Source: Rotaria sp. Silwood1 (Eukaryota > Rotifera > Eurotatoria > Philodinida > Philodinidae). From it: DNA of 64,000 nucleotides. The position numbers and the translations under genes are program-made. Position 1 is the stretch's first letter. Each line of letters starts with the position of its first letter. The notes beneath the pieces are model-generated. The model made no database searches. It was not told the origin of the DNA and saw only the letters and a program-made list of their open reading frames with translations. Positions 1-12,800 of this stretch are shown here, one piece after another. The DNA lies in NCBI GenBank assembly GCA_905250075.1, contig CAJNOP010000028.1, forward strand, positions 124,001 through 188,000. The letters are read 5' to 3'.

Positions 1-489
1 AATCTGATGTAGTTCAACTAAAAAACATCGTAGGGAGCTCGGAGATGTCTCATTTTTGTAGAAAATGATTCACTCTACTATTATGCATGGTGTGAGCAAA
101 TTTTAAGTTCGAGTTATAAGCATTGGAAGACTAAATGTTTGATTTTATGGAGAATCTATAGTAACTATTCTGTGTCTTAGCATCTCTTTCCTAGCTAACT
201 TTTGTAAAACTTTCGGATGATATTTGATACCAGTAGTAAACATTACCATCGTTATATATCATACAACACAAATCCATCGTGAATTTTTTTTTTTGTTCAT
301 AGAAAAATATTTTATTTAAAAACACCCGACTTTTTCAGTTTTTTTCGAATTTTTTAATTTCATGTTCCATTTATTTTTTGTAATTATTCTACAAATATGA
401 TTTCTCCAGTGACCATAAATAATTAAAGAGTTAATAAAATAATATTCTACTTTTGTCAGTATCAAAAAAGAAAAGGTCAAACTTGTATC
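1..489. other. non-genic left edge
   Basis: AT-rich sequence with homopolymer T and A runs. I see no open frame with gene-like codon use, no RNA gene and no clear repeat. It lies 3' of the minus-strand gene that ends at 490 and may hold its 3' UTR. Confidence 0.5.
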
Positions 490-1017
490 TTACTTCTCAT
501 TATTGGGTATAATTAGTTCAATTTCTTTATTTGTATTTCCAATAACAGCTCCATAAAAAATATAATCAAGTTTATCATTCTCAGCACGTGCTTTATCAAT
601 TACAGTTTGTCTTGATTGTTTTAATTTATCAGTTAAATACATAAGTGGTGATATTTTTGTTTTCACAATATTCTGTTGTTCATTTTGTTCGGATATTTTC
701 AATTCATTTACATTCAATGATTTTTTAACTTGACTACATAAATAAATAAATCTTTCATTATGATGTGAGACTTTAACACATTGATGTATCATCCAAGGAT
801 TATTATTCACATCACGTATTAATGTACCTTGAGGAATAATATGATTAGACGTAGGGATTTTACGTTTCTGACAAGATTTTGATGAATTTGTTGCAGATGT
901 TTCAATAAGAGATAAATCACTATCAGATGATGTTATTGAATGTATATCATCAAAATCACTATCAGATGATGATGAACGAGAACGAACAACCGGTTTTATC
1001 GGCTCTAGTTTAACCAT
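490..1017 (-). CDS. Ser/Asp-rich small protein, unknown function
   Basis: Single-exon frame of 175 codons from ATG at 1017 to the stop at 490. Residues about 11-45 are a Ser/Asp-rich low-complexity stretch, followed by a basic patch (QKRKIP). The rest is mixed, with motifs such as GTLIRDVNNNPWMIHQ and a charged, probably helical part around residues 115-150. There is no signal peptide or membrane segment, which suggests a soluble nuclear or cytosolic protein; the acidic-serine plus KRK layout resembles a phosphorylated nuclear linker, but that is guesswork. Codon use (A/T third positions) matches the neighbouring real genes, and the length is unlikely by chance in such AT-rich DNA. FAM98 lies downstream of its promoter side on the same strand. 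I do not recognise a family. Confidence 0.6.
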   Translation of the reverse strand: MVKLEPIKPVVRSRSSSSDSDFDDIHSITSSDSDLSLIETSATNSSKSCQKRKIPTSNHIIPQGTLIRDVNNNPWMIHQCVKVSHHNERFIYLCSQVKKSLNVNELKISEQNEQQNIVKTKISPLMYLTDKLKQSRQTVIDKARAENDKLDYIFYGAVIGNTNKEIELIIPNNEK

Positions 1018-1200
1018 CTAAAAAAAACAGGAAACAAATAATAATAATAATAATAACAATAAAGAAGTCCATTTAAACAAATAAATGAATAATAGGGAAG
1101 TGCGAAGATTCTGCTTTAAAATGTTCAATAGATAAGTAACAAAAGTCGAAGAACTTGACTGAAAAAGAACACAGCATAAAAACCGGAATAGTAGAAGTTT

Positions 1201-4200
1201 TTAATATGGTCGTCGACCACCACGTCCACCTCGTCCTCCACGACCACGTCCACCATAAGTTCCACCATAATCCATACCAGCATATTCATTGACAATTTGT
1301 TGTTGCCCTTGATAAGCCATCTGTGGATATTGTTGCATATAAGGATCCATCATTCCATAATTTTGTTGTTGATAACCACCAGAATAAGGTCTATCACCGC
1401 CACCACCACGTCCTGACCAACCTCCGCCACCACCTCCTCGATGACCTTAAAGAAATAAAAAACAAATGTTATAATAGTACTCTGTAGAATTCTAACGAAT
1501 GTCCTACAAAAAATTGTATTCAATCTCAGTTCATTTTTCTCTCGCTTTCTTAATTATAAAAACAATTTCCTCTTTCGCCTGAGGATAGATCATTTCAAGC
1601 TCCATAGAACTGTCGACCTTGTTCCTAAAATAACTTCCTGTTATGAACGCAAAATTTAGAAGAAATATTTGGGAACAACCATTTTGAAGTAGAAATAGCA
1701 AAAACACCAAAAAAAGTTCTTTTTCAGTTTAGTTCAGAAGCAACTTCTACATCCGACAGCATAATAATAAATCTTTCATAGAACAAGTCTAGCTTGTGGA
1801 GACATGATATTCCAAAGTGCACTAAAATATGCCGACAGTTGTCTGTTTCAAATCTGTTTCTCGTAAATGGCAGTCTCAGAAATCTCGAAAAGAACCTAGT
1901 GGAATAAAACATAAAATTTTCTATTTATTGGTATTCAATAATTTACTTTTGGAGATCGGCTTTACAAAAGTTGATAAGCATCAACAAAGAATAGAAAATC
2001 GCAGTTGAATGACTGACAAGAAAACTATGTCAACAAACACCCACTATTCAAGATCATACTGACCCTACAGTTAAATCTCAGTGGGACTAGGATAAGCGTA
2101 GAACAGTTCGCTCCTATAGTTATTTGTTACCGAGTTATGATCGGTTTTGATCGAAAATTTTGCTTATAGATAGATTTAATGATTCTTAGAATATTTTGAA
2201 AGTTTCCGTTGAAAAGAATGTTCGCTCGTCAAGATACTGAATTTGGACAAATAGCCCTATGTCCTAAAACTTGAGTTTACTTGAAAACTCAGTAACTCGA
2301 CAAAGAAACACTGTTTTCAGTTGAAACTGTCAGAATGTTCGAAGTGATTAAACGTACCTATCGACAAAATTTTCGATGAAAACTTCAGTAAACAAGTCAT
2401 AACTCGACGCTGAAGGTCAATGAGGACGAATTTTTTTGACCTTTTGCTATTCTCACTGAAGCCTGTCTGTAGATCCAATATGAGCTCACACAGCGGTTGT
2501 TACCTGAAGTAGTTTATTCGTGAGTAAACGTGAAAATTTTAAATTCGAAACCTACAACTTTAAACTGGTTTGACAAATGAAGTTGACAGTGTGAAATTCT
2601 GTATCTTTTAGCATATAAAAAAACTTTTTATGCTAAGAAAGTAAAGAAAAAGAAACCAAGATTGAATGAAATTCATTCTAGAACAAGTGTTATTATTAGA
2701 ATTACTTCTTTGTTCTTGATATTGATGTTGTTGACCACCGCCACCACGACGTGCACCACCTGCAGAACCTCCTCGTTGATACGATGGCATTTCGGGAGGT
2801 GGCGCCTGTAATTCAGTTGTTCGTCCGCCACGATCAGGTACCTACATATATATATACACCATTAAACATTTGTATCTTCCTCCGCTGAGAAAACAAAAGA
2901 ATAAAGAATGTATCAATATACTATCAAACAAAGCAAACTGATATTATTCGAATAATCTTAAAAAAAAAGTATTAAATGGCATCTATTGAAAAATATTTTC
3001 TTGTATTAAAACATTCTTGTAATTGCAATTTATGTTAGATAGCTTTGTATATTACTTTTGGAATTAAAATTTTATGAAGTTTTGATCGAGTTGATGCTAT
3101 TTCTTTTGTACCACAAGTTTTTTCCATATGACATAAATCTTCAAGAAAGAAAAGAAAAACCGAAATTTCAAAAAAAAATTTTTTTGTTGTTTTGATTTTC
3201 AATTTTTACCTTCACGAGCAGCCAGAATATCTTCAATTCGTACATTTGGTTCAGCTGTTAATGCTTTACGTTTACTCATAAAAGCATTTGAAATTTCATC
3301 AGTTTTATCCTAAATTTATATTTCAAAAAAAAAAATACAAAAAAAAAGGATTTATGAACTTTTGTACTTTTAATCGATCAGCCCATTTAAACGATTGAAT
3401 TGTCACATCAAGTCTTTTAAGTAATAATTCTCGTCGAGTTTTATAATCATCATATAAAATTTTATTTATTTTATGTATTTGACTCCATTGTTTTTCTGAC
3501 ATATTGATTTTTAATAATGGTCGACCCAAATAATTTGGAGATAAAGTTTTTAATAATTCACTAACTTTACCATAAACTTTTGTACATATTTGTTCAGCTG
3601 TTATTCCATCAGGTGGTCGAGGAAAACCAAGAGCAACAAGTAATGCTTTTAGATCGCGAGCTTCATTACTTTCATATTGCTAAAGTAAACACTAAATTCT
3701 ATTTAACATTAAAGAAAATCTATGCATTACTTTTTTGTTCGTTGTATCATCTGTTCCATTTGTTATTATATCTCGTTTAAGACATTTATTCATTTTAGCT
3801 GCTTGAATTTCCGTACAAAGAAAGTCTGCAGCAAAAAAAAAGGGAAGCCTCATAATGAAATTATTAAAATAAAACAAATATTAACCTAATAATTGTAAAC
3901 GTGATACACGATCATTTAATCTATTTTCACTATTAACAAGATTTTGATAAGGACAGCCATAATCTCGAAGAAAACCGCCCAGTTCAAGTAAAAAATTAGA
4001 TATATCATTAACAGCTGAAGATAAAAAAAATGAAAAAGAAGATTTTTTTAAAATTAATTAAATGAAGAAAAGAAAATTATCAGCTACTGCACACAGTTGA
4101 TATCTTGAACAAATTCGCCTATTGAATAAAATCCATTTAATTCTTGTGTTAACCATGCAATTAATTTTGCATATGGTAAAAATCCTTCAGATTTTAAATC

Positions 4201-5589
4201 TGATTTTAGAACTTCTTCTAATTTTGTTTCATTGTTTATTTGACCAGTATAACTATTAATACAAAAGAATAAGAGAAATTTTATTTTTTGAATATATTAA
4301 ACAGTTAAATTCTAATCGAATTTATTAGTGAAAAAAGAAAACGCTCATGACAAATCTGAAGATTAGATTAGTAATAAATAATAAGCAGATCAAAAGTTCT
4401 TCTCAATAGATCTATTTATATTTGTGAAGATATCGACATTTAACAGATTTCATGTAATAAAGACAATCCTCCAAATAGAAAATAATAATAATAATAGTAA
4501 CTCTAACATAGTCTATATGACAAAATTTCCTTTTTTAATTCTTCTGTCATTTTAAAATCGATCTTAGGGAAGTAACATACAAATCATATAGAATTCTCGG
4601 GATATGTTGTAGTCATAACGAAAAAGCTATAATTAAGTTTTTCAGCTCAATACTACGATGCTTTCATAAGATATTCATCAAACATGCATGAAAAGAAAAC
4701 TTAATTTAGCAAATCGAAATTCGCTGCGGGTTTTCATTCTATAAATATTATTATTCTTCGTTTTGAAAGAATCTATCAGGTTAGAGAGTCTGAAAGAGTT
4801 CTTTGTTCTTTTCGAGGAAAACGATGATAAGTCTAATACCGCAAATCATTCTAAATGAATTGACATTTTTCCAGTACTGGATTTGTCATCTCTTTTCCTC
4901 TAATAAAAAATAAGAATTCAAAAAAGAAAAACATAGCTCTATCAAGCCCTGCAGTCAGACATGCTCTCTCAAACAAAAGAAAAATAACATTTATAGAATG
5001 AAAGCCCGCAGAGAATTTTAGATTGCTCATTTAGTTTTTCGTTGGATGAAAATATCAAGACATCAAGCTGAAAATTTTCCAATAGTCTCTTTCGTATAGT
5101 GCCCGACATATCTTAAAAACCTTAGGCGCTTTGAATATTCTTACGTAAAAAAAACTGATTCTAACGGAGAATAAATTAAAAAGTCAAGTTTCTCTATTTC
5201 AAACTAACATAATAAATATATAAAAATAAGTTTTTCATTATCTTACATCGATTTTATTACGAAACGAGGAGAACATCACTTCTCAACTAGTATACTAACC
5301 GCAAGTGATATTTTTAATGTAAATTATTAGAAATCAAGAAATTTTTCTATCTATTTATTAGAATTTTTCAAACTAAATAATATTTTTTTTTAAATATCAA
5401 TTAAAAAATAATACAAAAGTTCAATTCTAAAATATTGAAAAAAAAGAATTTTCTTTTTTCTAATCTTCACACTCATCAATCAACTAAAAAATGAAAAATA
5501 ATCCAATTTTCAATAAGTCTAAAAGCAAAAGGTCCACTTAAAGGTCCCTACTTTATATCATTGAGTGAATCAAGAATGCCAGCTGTCAT
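1201..5589 (-). CDS. FAM98: FAM98 family protein (tRNA-ligase complex subunit)
   Basis: Nine exons: 5589-5552, 4252-4095, 4014-3886, 3825-3731, 3679-3368, 3309-3210, 3138-3056, 2841-2706, 1445-1201; phases agree throughout and give 431 aa. The start reads MTAGILDSLNDI, matching the FAM98 N-terminus. The core carries the family signature LLLKRLDVTIQSFKWADRLK (about residues 225-244) and, further on, VPDRGGR followed by APPPEMP. The C-terminus is Gly/Arg/Tyr-rich (GGRGRGGRGGRGGRRPY), as in vertebrate FAM98A/B. Family knowledge: FAM98 proteins sit with RTCB, DDX1 and CGI-99 in the tRNA-splicing ligase complex, bind RNA and are arginine-methylated on the RGG tail. Introns 1 (about 1.3 kb) and 8 (about 1.26 kb) are far longer than the rest and hold palindromes. 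Vertebrates have paralogs A-C; this one cannot be assigned to a single paralog. Confidence 0.92.
2130..2410. repeat. foldback (inverted repeat) in FAM98 intron 8
   Basis: The two halves are imperfect reverse complements around a centre near 2270. The left end reads CGAGTTATGATCGGTTTTGA and the right end, reverse-complemented, starts CGAGTTATGACTTGTTT; both run into CGAAAATTTTG. Arms are about 140 bp with small indels and almost no spacer. No coding content. Probably a degenerate MITE or foldback element. Confidence 0.7.
4590..5135. repeat. large foldback in FAM98 intron 1
   Basis: Arms of roughly 250 bp face each other around about 4870. Matching pieces include CTGCGGGTTTTCATTCTATA (left, near 4725) against CTGCGGGCTTTCATTCTATA (right arm, reverse-complemented), and GATATGTTG against GATATGTCG at the outer ends. 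Divergence is moderate with indels. No open frame inside, so a non-autonomous element is the simplest reading. Confidence 0.75.
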
Positions 5590-5841
5590 CTTATAGAATA
5601 TTCTTTCTTTTTTCAATCACAATCTAAAAACAAAGAAAGATTATAATGATGATCATAGTTATTGAAAAGTCGCTTGATTTTTATTTAGAATAAAATTATC
5701 AAAAATGATTCTCTAAGTGTTCATGAATAAAGGAAAAAAAATCCACTCAGAACTAAATACGAATAAGTATCGAAGGCCAGTTTAAATCAAGAGAGAAAAC
5801 GAAACTACGTTGTTAGTCAAATGTTATCTGTTCGATTTGAT

Positions 5842-6450
5842 TTAACGTCGAGCAAACCAATAGAAAACTGTTGCTCCTCCAACAGCTAATGCTAATTTAC
5901 CAAGTTGAATAGTTCCCCATGAAGTTAATAATGATTTAGCTTTTTCTGATTTAGCATCAAGTGTTAAAAATTTCAATTGTTCAGCAACTGGATTTTCAAC
6001 CAATGCACAATATGGAAGACCAGCTAGACAATAAAAAACAACAATATTTTTCTCAATAAGAAACAAATTCTCTCTCTTTTTTGTTTTTAATTTAACTTGC
6101 CGAGCATTAAACCTGAACCAATAAGCCAATATTTATCTTTTGTTTGTTGATAAGCTAATGCACCTGAAACTCCACTTACAAGTAACATTAAATTTGTCAA
6201 AACTTTTGATCGTTTATGTGCTTCAATTAATTGTACTATAGCATGATCACCAGCAATATTCATACGAGCATCATGATTAACAAATATTTCTCCTAAACCT
6301 CCACCAACACTCATAACTGATGACCATATTGCAAGCTAGAAGAGAATTTTTTTTTTTTTTTATTCATGAAAAATAAATTCTATTCATTGAACCTACATGA
6401 ACACCTTCAGCTGCAATTTTATCAAAAAGACTACGTTGAACGAGAGACAT
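5842..6450 (-). CDS. small four-helix membrane protein, DUF1772-like
   Basis: Three exons: 6450-6397, 6335-6101, 6023-5842, giving 156 aa from MSLVQRSLFDKI to a stop after WFARR. Four hydrophobic stretches are visible, around residues 18-35, 60-77, 87-105 and 135-152. The segment GLPYCALVENPVAEQL resembles the PxxxLVxxPVNxxL block of DUF1772 (anthrone-oxygenase-like) membrane proteins, which are small four-helix proteins of mostly unknown activity; this match is from memory and moderate. Intron 2 uses a GC donor with strong downstream consensus (GCAAGT), because only that choice keeps the phase. The start is about 420 bp from the divergent WDR19 start, so the two may share a promoter. Location (mitochondrion, peroxisome or ER) cannot be read from the sequence. 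Confidence 0.72.
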
Positions 6451-6867
6451 GTTTTTTTTTTATTTAAACTTTTTTCAAAAATCTTGATGTAATCTAAAAA
6501 ATGAAAAAAAAAATGATGATGTAAGATGCAAAATAATGATGCTTGCATTAATACTTGTTGCCTTTCTGCGTATGCGTTTGGATAAACTTACAACACAACG
6601 CGACAAGAAAAGGGAGGAACATCAATGACTCATTGATAATAAATACATTTGTGCAGTTTTTATTTATTATTAAGAAAGAATTTAATTTAAAAATCAATGA
6701 TAAATAATAAAATAAAATAGAATTTGTCATTTTTTATTTTAGTTTTTAAATAAATCATTTTCATTGGAAGTTATACTGTTGCTAAGTAACCATACAAGAT
6801 GGAAATGATGAATGGTTGAGATTTTTTATTTTATTGTATTAAAATAAAAGCATATTTTTTATTCAAT
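6451..6867. promoter_or_regulatory. divergent intergenic region, likely shared promoter
   Basis: The 417 bp between two divergently transcribed starts (the membrane protein at 6450 on the minus strand, WDR19 at 6868 on the plus strand). It is AT-rich, with a slightly richer patch near 6560-6620 (ATGCGTTTGG, AACACAACGCGAC). Promoter function is inferred from position only; I cannot name a factor site. Confidence 0.4.
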
Positions 6868-9800
6868 ATGACAGCTTCACCTAAAGTATGAATTTTTCTT
6901 TTATAATAAAATAAGATTTTAATTTAACAAAAAAAAAAACAAAAAATTTATATCATTTTCTATAGCGTTTATTTGCGATTAGCTTAGAAGAAATTGGTGA
7001 TAGACCTAAATTTGCATGGCAAACTGGTCATGGAACACATATAGCTGCTGTTGGGTAAAAAAAAAACGAATTCAATTTTTTAGTAGAAAAAAAAAACAAA
7101 TAAATAAAATTTATTTGTAGGTCATTAAATGTTATTACGATTCGTAATCGACAAGGCGATGAAATTGCTTCAATTCCTTTAAAAGGGTACACGATACAAC
7201 AATAACAAATAATAGAAACAAAAAAAAAGACAACAACAACTTTGTATTTATTTCTTTTTCATTCTAGATCATGTCTACAATTGAGTTGGGATAAAGATGG
7301 AGATACATTAGCAGCAATTACAGAAAAATCAAATCTAGTTTATTTATGGAGTGCAAATAGTCAAAAAACGAATGTTATTGATACGCAAGCAAAGTATATT
7401 ATTGTTTTTCATTTAGTTCTTAAGAAAAATACATAGCATAAACAACAATAACACACAAAAACTTTGAAAAAAGTCATTTAGTCTAGAATGATTCTATTTT
7501 ATTTATCTTCTGCTAATCATTTTATATAATATGAAGAATCAGTAAAATGTCAAGAACGTAACACTAAAATGCTGAAATTTTTAAAAGTCAATAGTACTAT
7601 TAATATATAAATAATTTATTGTTTATCTTGATAAAAATGTTATCGGAAGCAGATCAAATTTTGAAAGAAAATATTTTGATGGAATTGTGGCGCATAGGGA
7701 AAGAATTCTTAGCTGTTGCATTTCTGGAGACATGTTCAGTCGATGGAAAATACTTCGAAAGATACACAGAGCAGAAAAAATTGTATATGAAATATCTGAA
7801 AGTTTTAAATCAGGATCAAGAAATGAAATTCCTTTGAGCCATTTTATGTAGAAAATAATTTGATAAAAGATCTACAAAAAAAGAAAACGATAGAATATCG
7901 ACATTTTGACAATTTTGTTTCTATATTTAAATCATGGTACTTTTAATATCTATTTAATAAATTTTAATGTGAAGGACTCCATATTATTTTTATTTCAAGA
8001 AAAATTAGATCGAAACTGATTTCTTTTGAACTGTTCACTGTTATTTTCTAATAAAAAATTATCGATATATATATATATACTAAAAAATAGTACTAATGAA
8101 CTATTTACTCATTGTCTAAAAATTGATTTAAAGTTAATGATATACATTTTATGTATAATTTTGAATACTTGATTATATACATAGAGACTCTACTACTGTT
8201 ATATCATGGTCAAAATCATCACCTATTCTTGCTATTGGCACATCTCGTGGTAATATTATTCTTTATGATCAATCAACAGCGAAGTATGAAAATAATTTTT
8301 TTTGCTTAAAAATGAACTAATAGATTAAAAATTTTAGAAAATTGCCTTTAATCGGTCAACATTCTGGCCGTATTACAACAATGGCATGGAGTAAAGATAA
8401 TTTATTGGCAATAGGTGCTAATGATAATCGAATATCCGTAATGTCATCAACTGGAACTGTTCTTCAGCGATGTGATACAACTGATACACCAAAAAATTTA
8501 AAATTTTCAGAAATGAAACGAGAAAAACGAGGAACTTATGAAGAAAGCACAGTAAGTTTTTCGATTATAATAGACATATTTCAAAAAAAATAAAACTATT
8601 TTTAGGTAAGTGCAATTATTGGAAAAAAACATTTAGGTTTATGGACTGTTGGAGATCCAAATAATGCTGCAGCATCAGCTACAGGTAGTCAATTATTTAC
8701 ACTTAATTTTCAAGATAAATATGGAGATATTAATGATTATCAATGGTAAGACAAAAATTTAATTCTAATTTGAAGAATTTTTTCGTGTGAAAAAAAAAGG
8801 TTTGGTGATGGATATATTATGATTGGATTTAGTGGAGGTTATTTTATTGTTATTTCAACATATCATAAAGAAATTGGTGAAGTAAATAAAAATTAAAAGT
8901 TTTTTTTTTGTTTTTTGGTTTTGATTAAAACTAAAAATATGCATTTTGATAGGAATTGCACAAAACTCGAGATCATAAAGGTTATTTATCAAGTATAGCA
9001 ATATCAACAGCATTAAATAAATCAGCAACTTGTGGAAATGGTGGAATTAAAATTCATGAATTATCAGATCAATACGTTATTGACACAATAATTACAATTG
9101 ATGAAGGAAATGATAATTTATCTGATATTGGTTAGTTTCTTCTTTTCTTGCGAAACACAATCTAAAACAAGTATTGAACTGTATATGGTAGAAGTTCACA
9201 TCTCCTATAAACTGTGATAGACATTGTTGATATACGATCAAAGGTTATATATCAATAAGGTTTTATCGAGTTGTGTCCGAATTCCATGAACTCTGAACTT
9301 AGGAAAAGTCTCGAAACTCAAACCACTTCAACAACTGAAGCAATCCTAAGAATTCCAGAATTTGTTGAATTTCGCATAACAAATTAACCCTAATATTTTA
9401 AATGAAATTGACATCCTCATCCATTGCTTATTCACAAATTTTAAACAACTGTAGTAGTGTCTTACATTCAAAGATTTGGGATATCAGAGAAGACAAATAT
9501 AGGGTACGTTTCCTGAGTAATGTCGATGGAGTTGTACTTTTGAGAGTTTAAAACTCCTGAAATTTGACCACTGCTTCAGAATAGATAGAATAATAGAATT
9601 TCTCTATCACTAGCAAAAGCAGTTACATCGTGTTTTCACATTGTAATCTCAGAGAGATCATGCGAACAGTTTTTTTTCTTAAATAGAATACATTCTTTTT
9701 TTCTTATGATACATTTAGCTTGGAGTGTTGATGGTCAATTATTAGCTGTATCAAAAAGTTCAGGTGCTATTTATGTTTATTTAACAAAATTATCAATGTT

Positions 9801-12800
9801 AGCAAGTGTTTGGCAACAAAAAATAGCTTTTATGACATCATTATGTGAAGTATCGATTTATGATCATCAAACAAAAACAAAAGTAAACATAAAAAAGAAA
9901 ATATTTAATAGATTTAAAAAAGAAAAATATGTTCATTTTATTTTTTATTTTTACAATTAAGATTGATAATGTACATTTAACAACAGAAATTGAACCAAGT
10001 GTATTAGCAATGAGTGATCTTTATATTGCTGTTGGATTTAATAATCATGCTCTATATTATCGTATTCAAAGTTTTGAAGGTTTCATTGAAATTTTTGAAA
10101 AACAAAAAAAAAAAAACAAGATCTTTAAATTTTTGTTTTCAATAGAAGTGATCAAAGTTTCTGAACATGATTATTTAAGTACAATATCAGAATTACAAAT
10201 AAATTCTCATTATGCAGCTGCTTTTATGAGTGGACGTATTCAATTACATATGGTTTGTAAAAACTAACTTAATTTTTTCGTTGTTGTTTTTTTTAATTAA
10301 AGAAAAATAAAATTTTAGATTGAAGAATCCGAACATCATAGTGAAGAACGTCATTCAATTATGTTTCCATTACCTGATACAAATGATGGAAAGATTGTTT
10401 GTTATTCGCTTACAAAAGATTTTCTTATTTATGGAACCGATGTAAGATAAAAATTAAATTAGAAAATAAAAATATTTATGATGTTAATTTGTTTTTTTTT
10501 TGTAGAAAGGTACATTAATATTTTTTCATATTGACGAATGGCAAATAGTTAATAAATTTGATAAACATAAAACAAGTATACAAAAATTATTTACAGAAAA
10601 TTTTGGTACATCAGTAGCATTTATTGATCAAAAAGGTGATGGATATTTGTATAATGTCGTAAGTCTATTTTTTTTTATATAAAAAATTTTTAGCATCTAA
10701 AGAAAACTTTTATTTAGTTTTTTGATCATCCAAATATTATTCAAATACCAAATATTCCATCAGGAACAAGATCTATTCTATGGGAAACTAGTTTGGAAAA
10801 TGAGGTAATATTATAGTTTCAGATTTCATATGAGTATTGAGACTGATGAAACTTTCTTCAACGATGATGGTTATTTTTATTAACTTTTCGAGTCTAGAAG
10901 AAGCTTACAAGAATTTCGTCTGATTACATCTTCCTTTGAGATTTATAACTATTTTACTGAAATTTTTCGACGAGAGATTTTACTCTTTAATAGGCTCCAT
11001 GGTCGATAGAAATGTTTGTAAAAGTTTCAATCGAAAAAGGATGCTACTTTCTTGAAATATTAAATGTTGAAGAAGTTGACTTTACGACATAGATTGAGTC
11101 TTGAACATTCAATATTTCAAGAAAGAAGTGTTGATTTGGCTGGAACAGAATATTTCAGTGTAAGGAAAATATTCACTTGCAATGAGGATATTAGTTGAAA
11201 ATTTCCTTTCGTCAATAAAACATTCATAATGATTGAAGAAAACGTCATAATTTGGAACCTTCTTGGATTCTTTCTTAGAAAAATGTTTCCGATCCATACA
11301 CATGACTTAGATCAGTTGAGATTTTTTTTTAGTAAATGATAAACTTCAAAGACATACATGCTCGAAGTAGACCAGATGTTAAGATTCGTATTCATTACAC
11401 TAGACTATATTGCTCTTGCTATTTGTCTGCTCAATTTATATGTTTTCTTTTCATTTTTATCGTTTTCCATACTTCGCTACCCATTTCATGAACATATCTT
11501 GAAGAATTTCCTGTTTTTTCAAAAAATGAAAGGATAAAAATAAAATTATATCAAATGCGGAACTGATGAAGATAGTTTCTGAGCAGAGCATATTATTAAA
11601 TCTGAATGAATCAATTCCAAATTTCTTTCTTAGAAATCAACTAATGAGAGACTCACCCGAAATAATACCTCGCCTTTGAAATGAGACGCCTCGTCATTAT
11701 GTATAGCCTGTTGAGACTACAAGAAATCTAGAACAATTTTTTACATCCGTTGCCCTTTTGAAATTATGGCCGTTACATATTAGATTTTTTACTTTTGACA
11801 CGGTATTTATAAAAAGAAAACTGAATAAATAAAGTTTGCCCTAAAACTTTATCCATATATATATCTCTTGAGGTCATTAGAATCTCCTAAAAATTTCACT
11901 CAAGAAAAGATCACTCTTTTTTACTGACAGTTTGAAGAAACTTGAAGACTTATCTATGGACAAAGTTGCAGGTCAAGATTCATTTGTCCAATATTTTTAT
12001 GAATATGGCATCAAAGGTAAAAAATCTACTGCAACGATCATAAATCCAAAAGATCAGCGCATAGGGAAGAAGCTTTCTAAGTTTCTTCTAGTATCAACAG
12101 ATCCTAAGTAATGACTAGAGTCTCATTTCGAAGATGAAGTATTACGTCAGATGATTCCCTCACAAGCTGCTTTCTATTGTTGAAATCCAAGTTAGCTCAA
12201 CTTAAAAGTGTTTATACTTTATAAACTGAACTGTTTTACAAAAACTGTCTGCTTTGCTTCTTATGAACGATGACATTTAAAAAAGAAAATTTCTTTTGTC
12301 TCTGTTCGTCCAGATGATATCTAAATAATAATCAATTTAAATCTTTCGTTTAAAGATTAATGAAATATTTGACGGAAATCCTATATTTAAACTCAATCAT
12401 TAATACACTCTTCTATTTATATACAATTATCTAATCGAGACTATCTTTACTCGAATAGACAGTTAATTGATTCGTTTTTCATTTGTTTATTTTAGTGGAT
12501 ATTCATTAGTTTTGATTCTGATTCAATAACAACATATTCTGTCTATCGTGATTCTTTAAAAGGTCCTCAAATAATGTTTGTTGGTACAACACGTTTACCA
12601 ATATTTGGTTCAGTACCGTTACTTCTTAATGCTGGTCTTCTTCTTTTACTTGATTCAAGTGGAAAAATAGTTCAAACTAAATTAGAAACATATGGATTTT
12701 TAAATGATTCAGGTGAACAAGAATATACACTTGATGATGCTATAGATCGATTATCGAAAGCTATTCTTATGAAACGGTATTTACTTAAAACAAAAAAACA

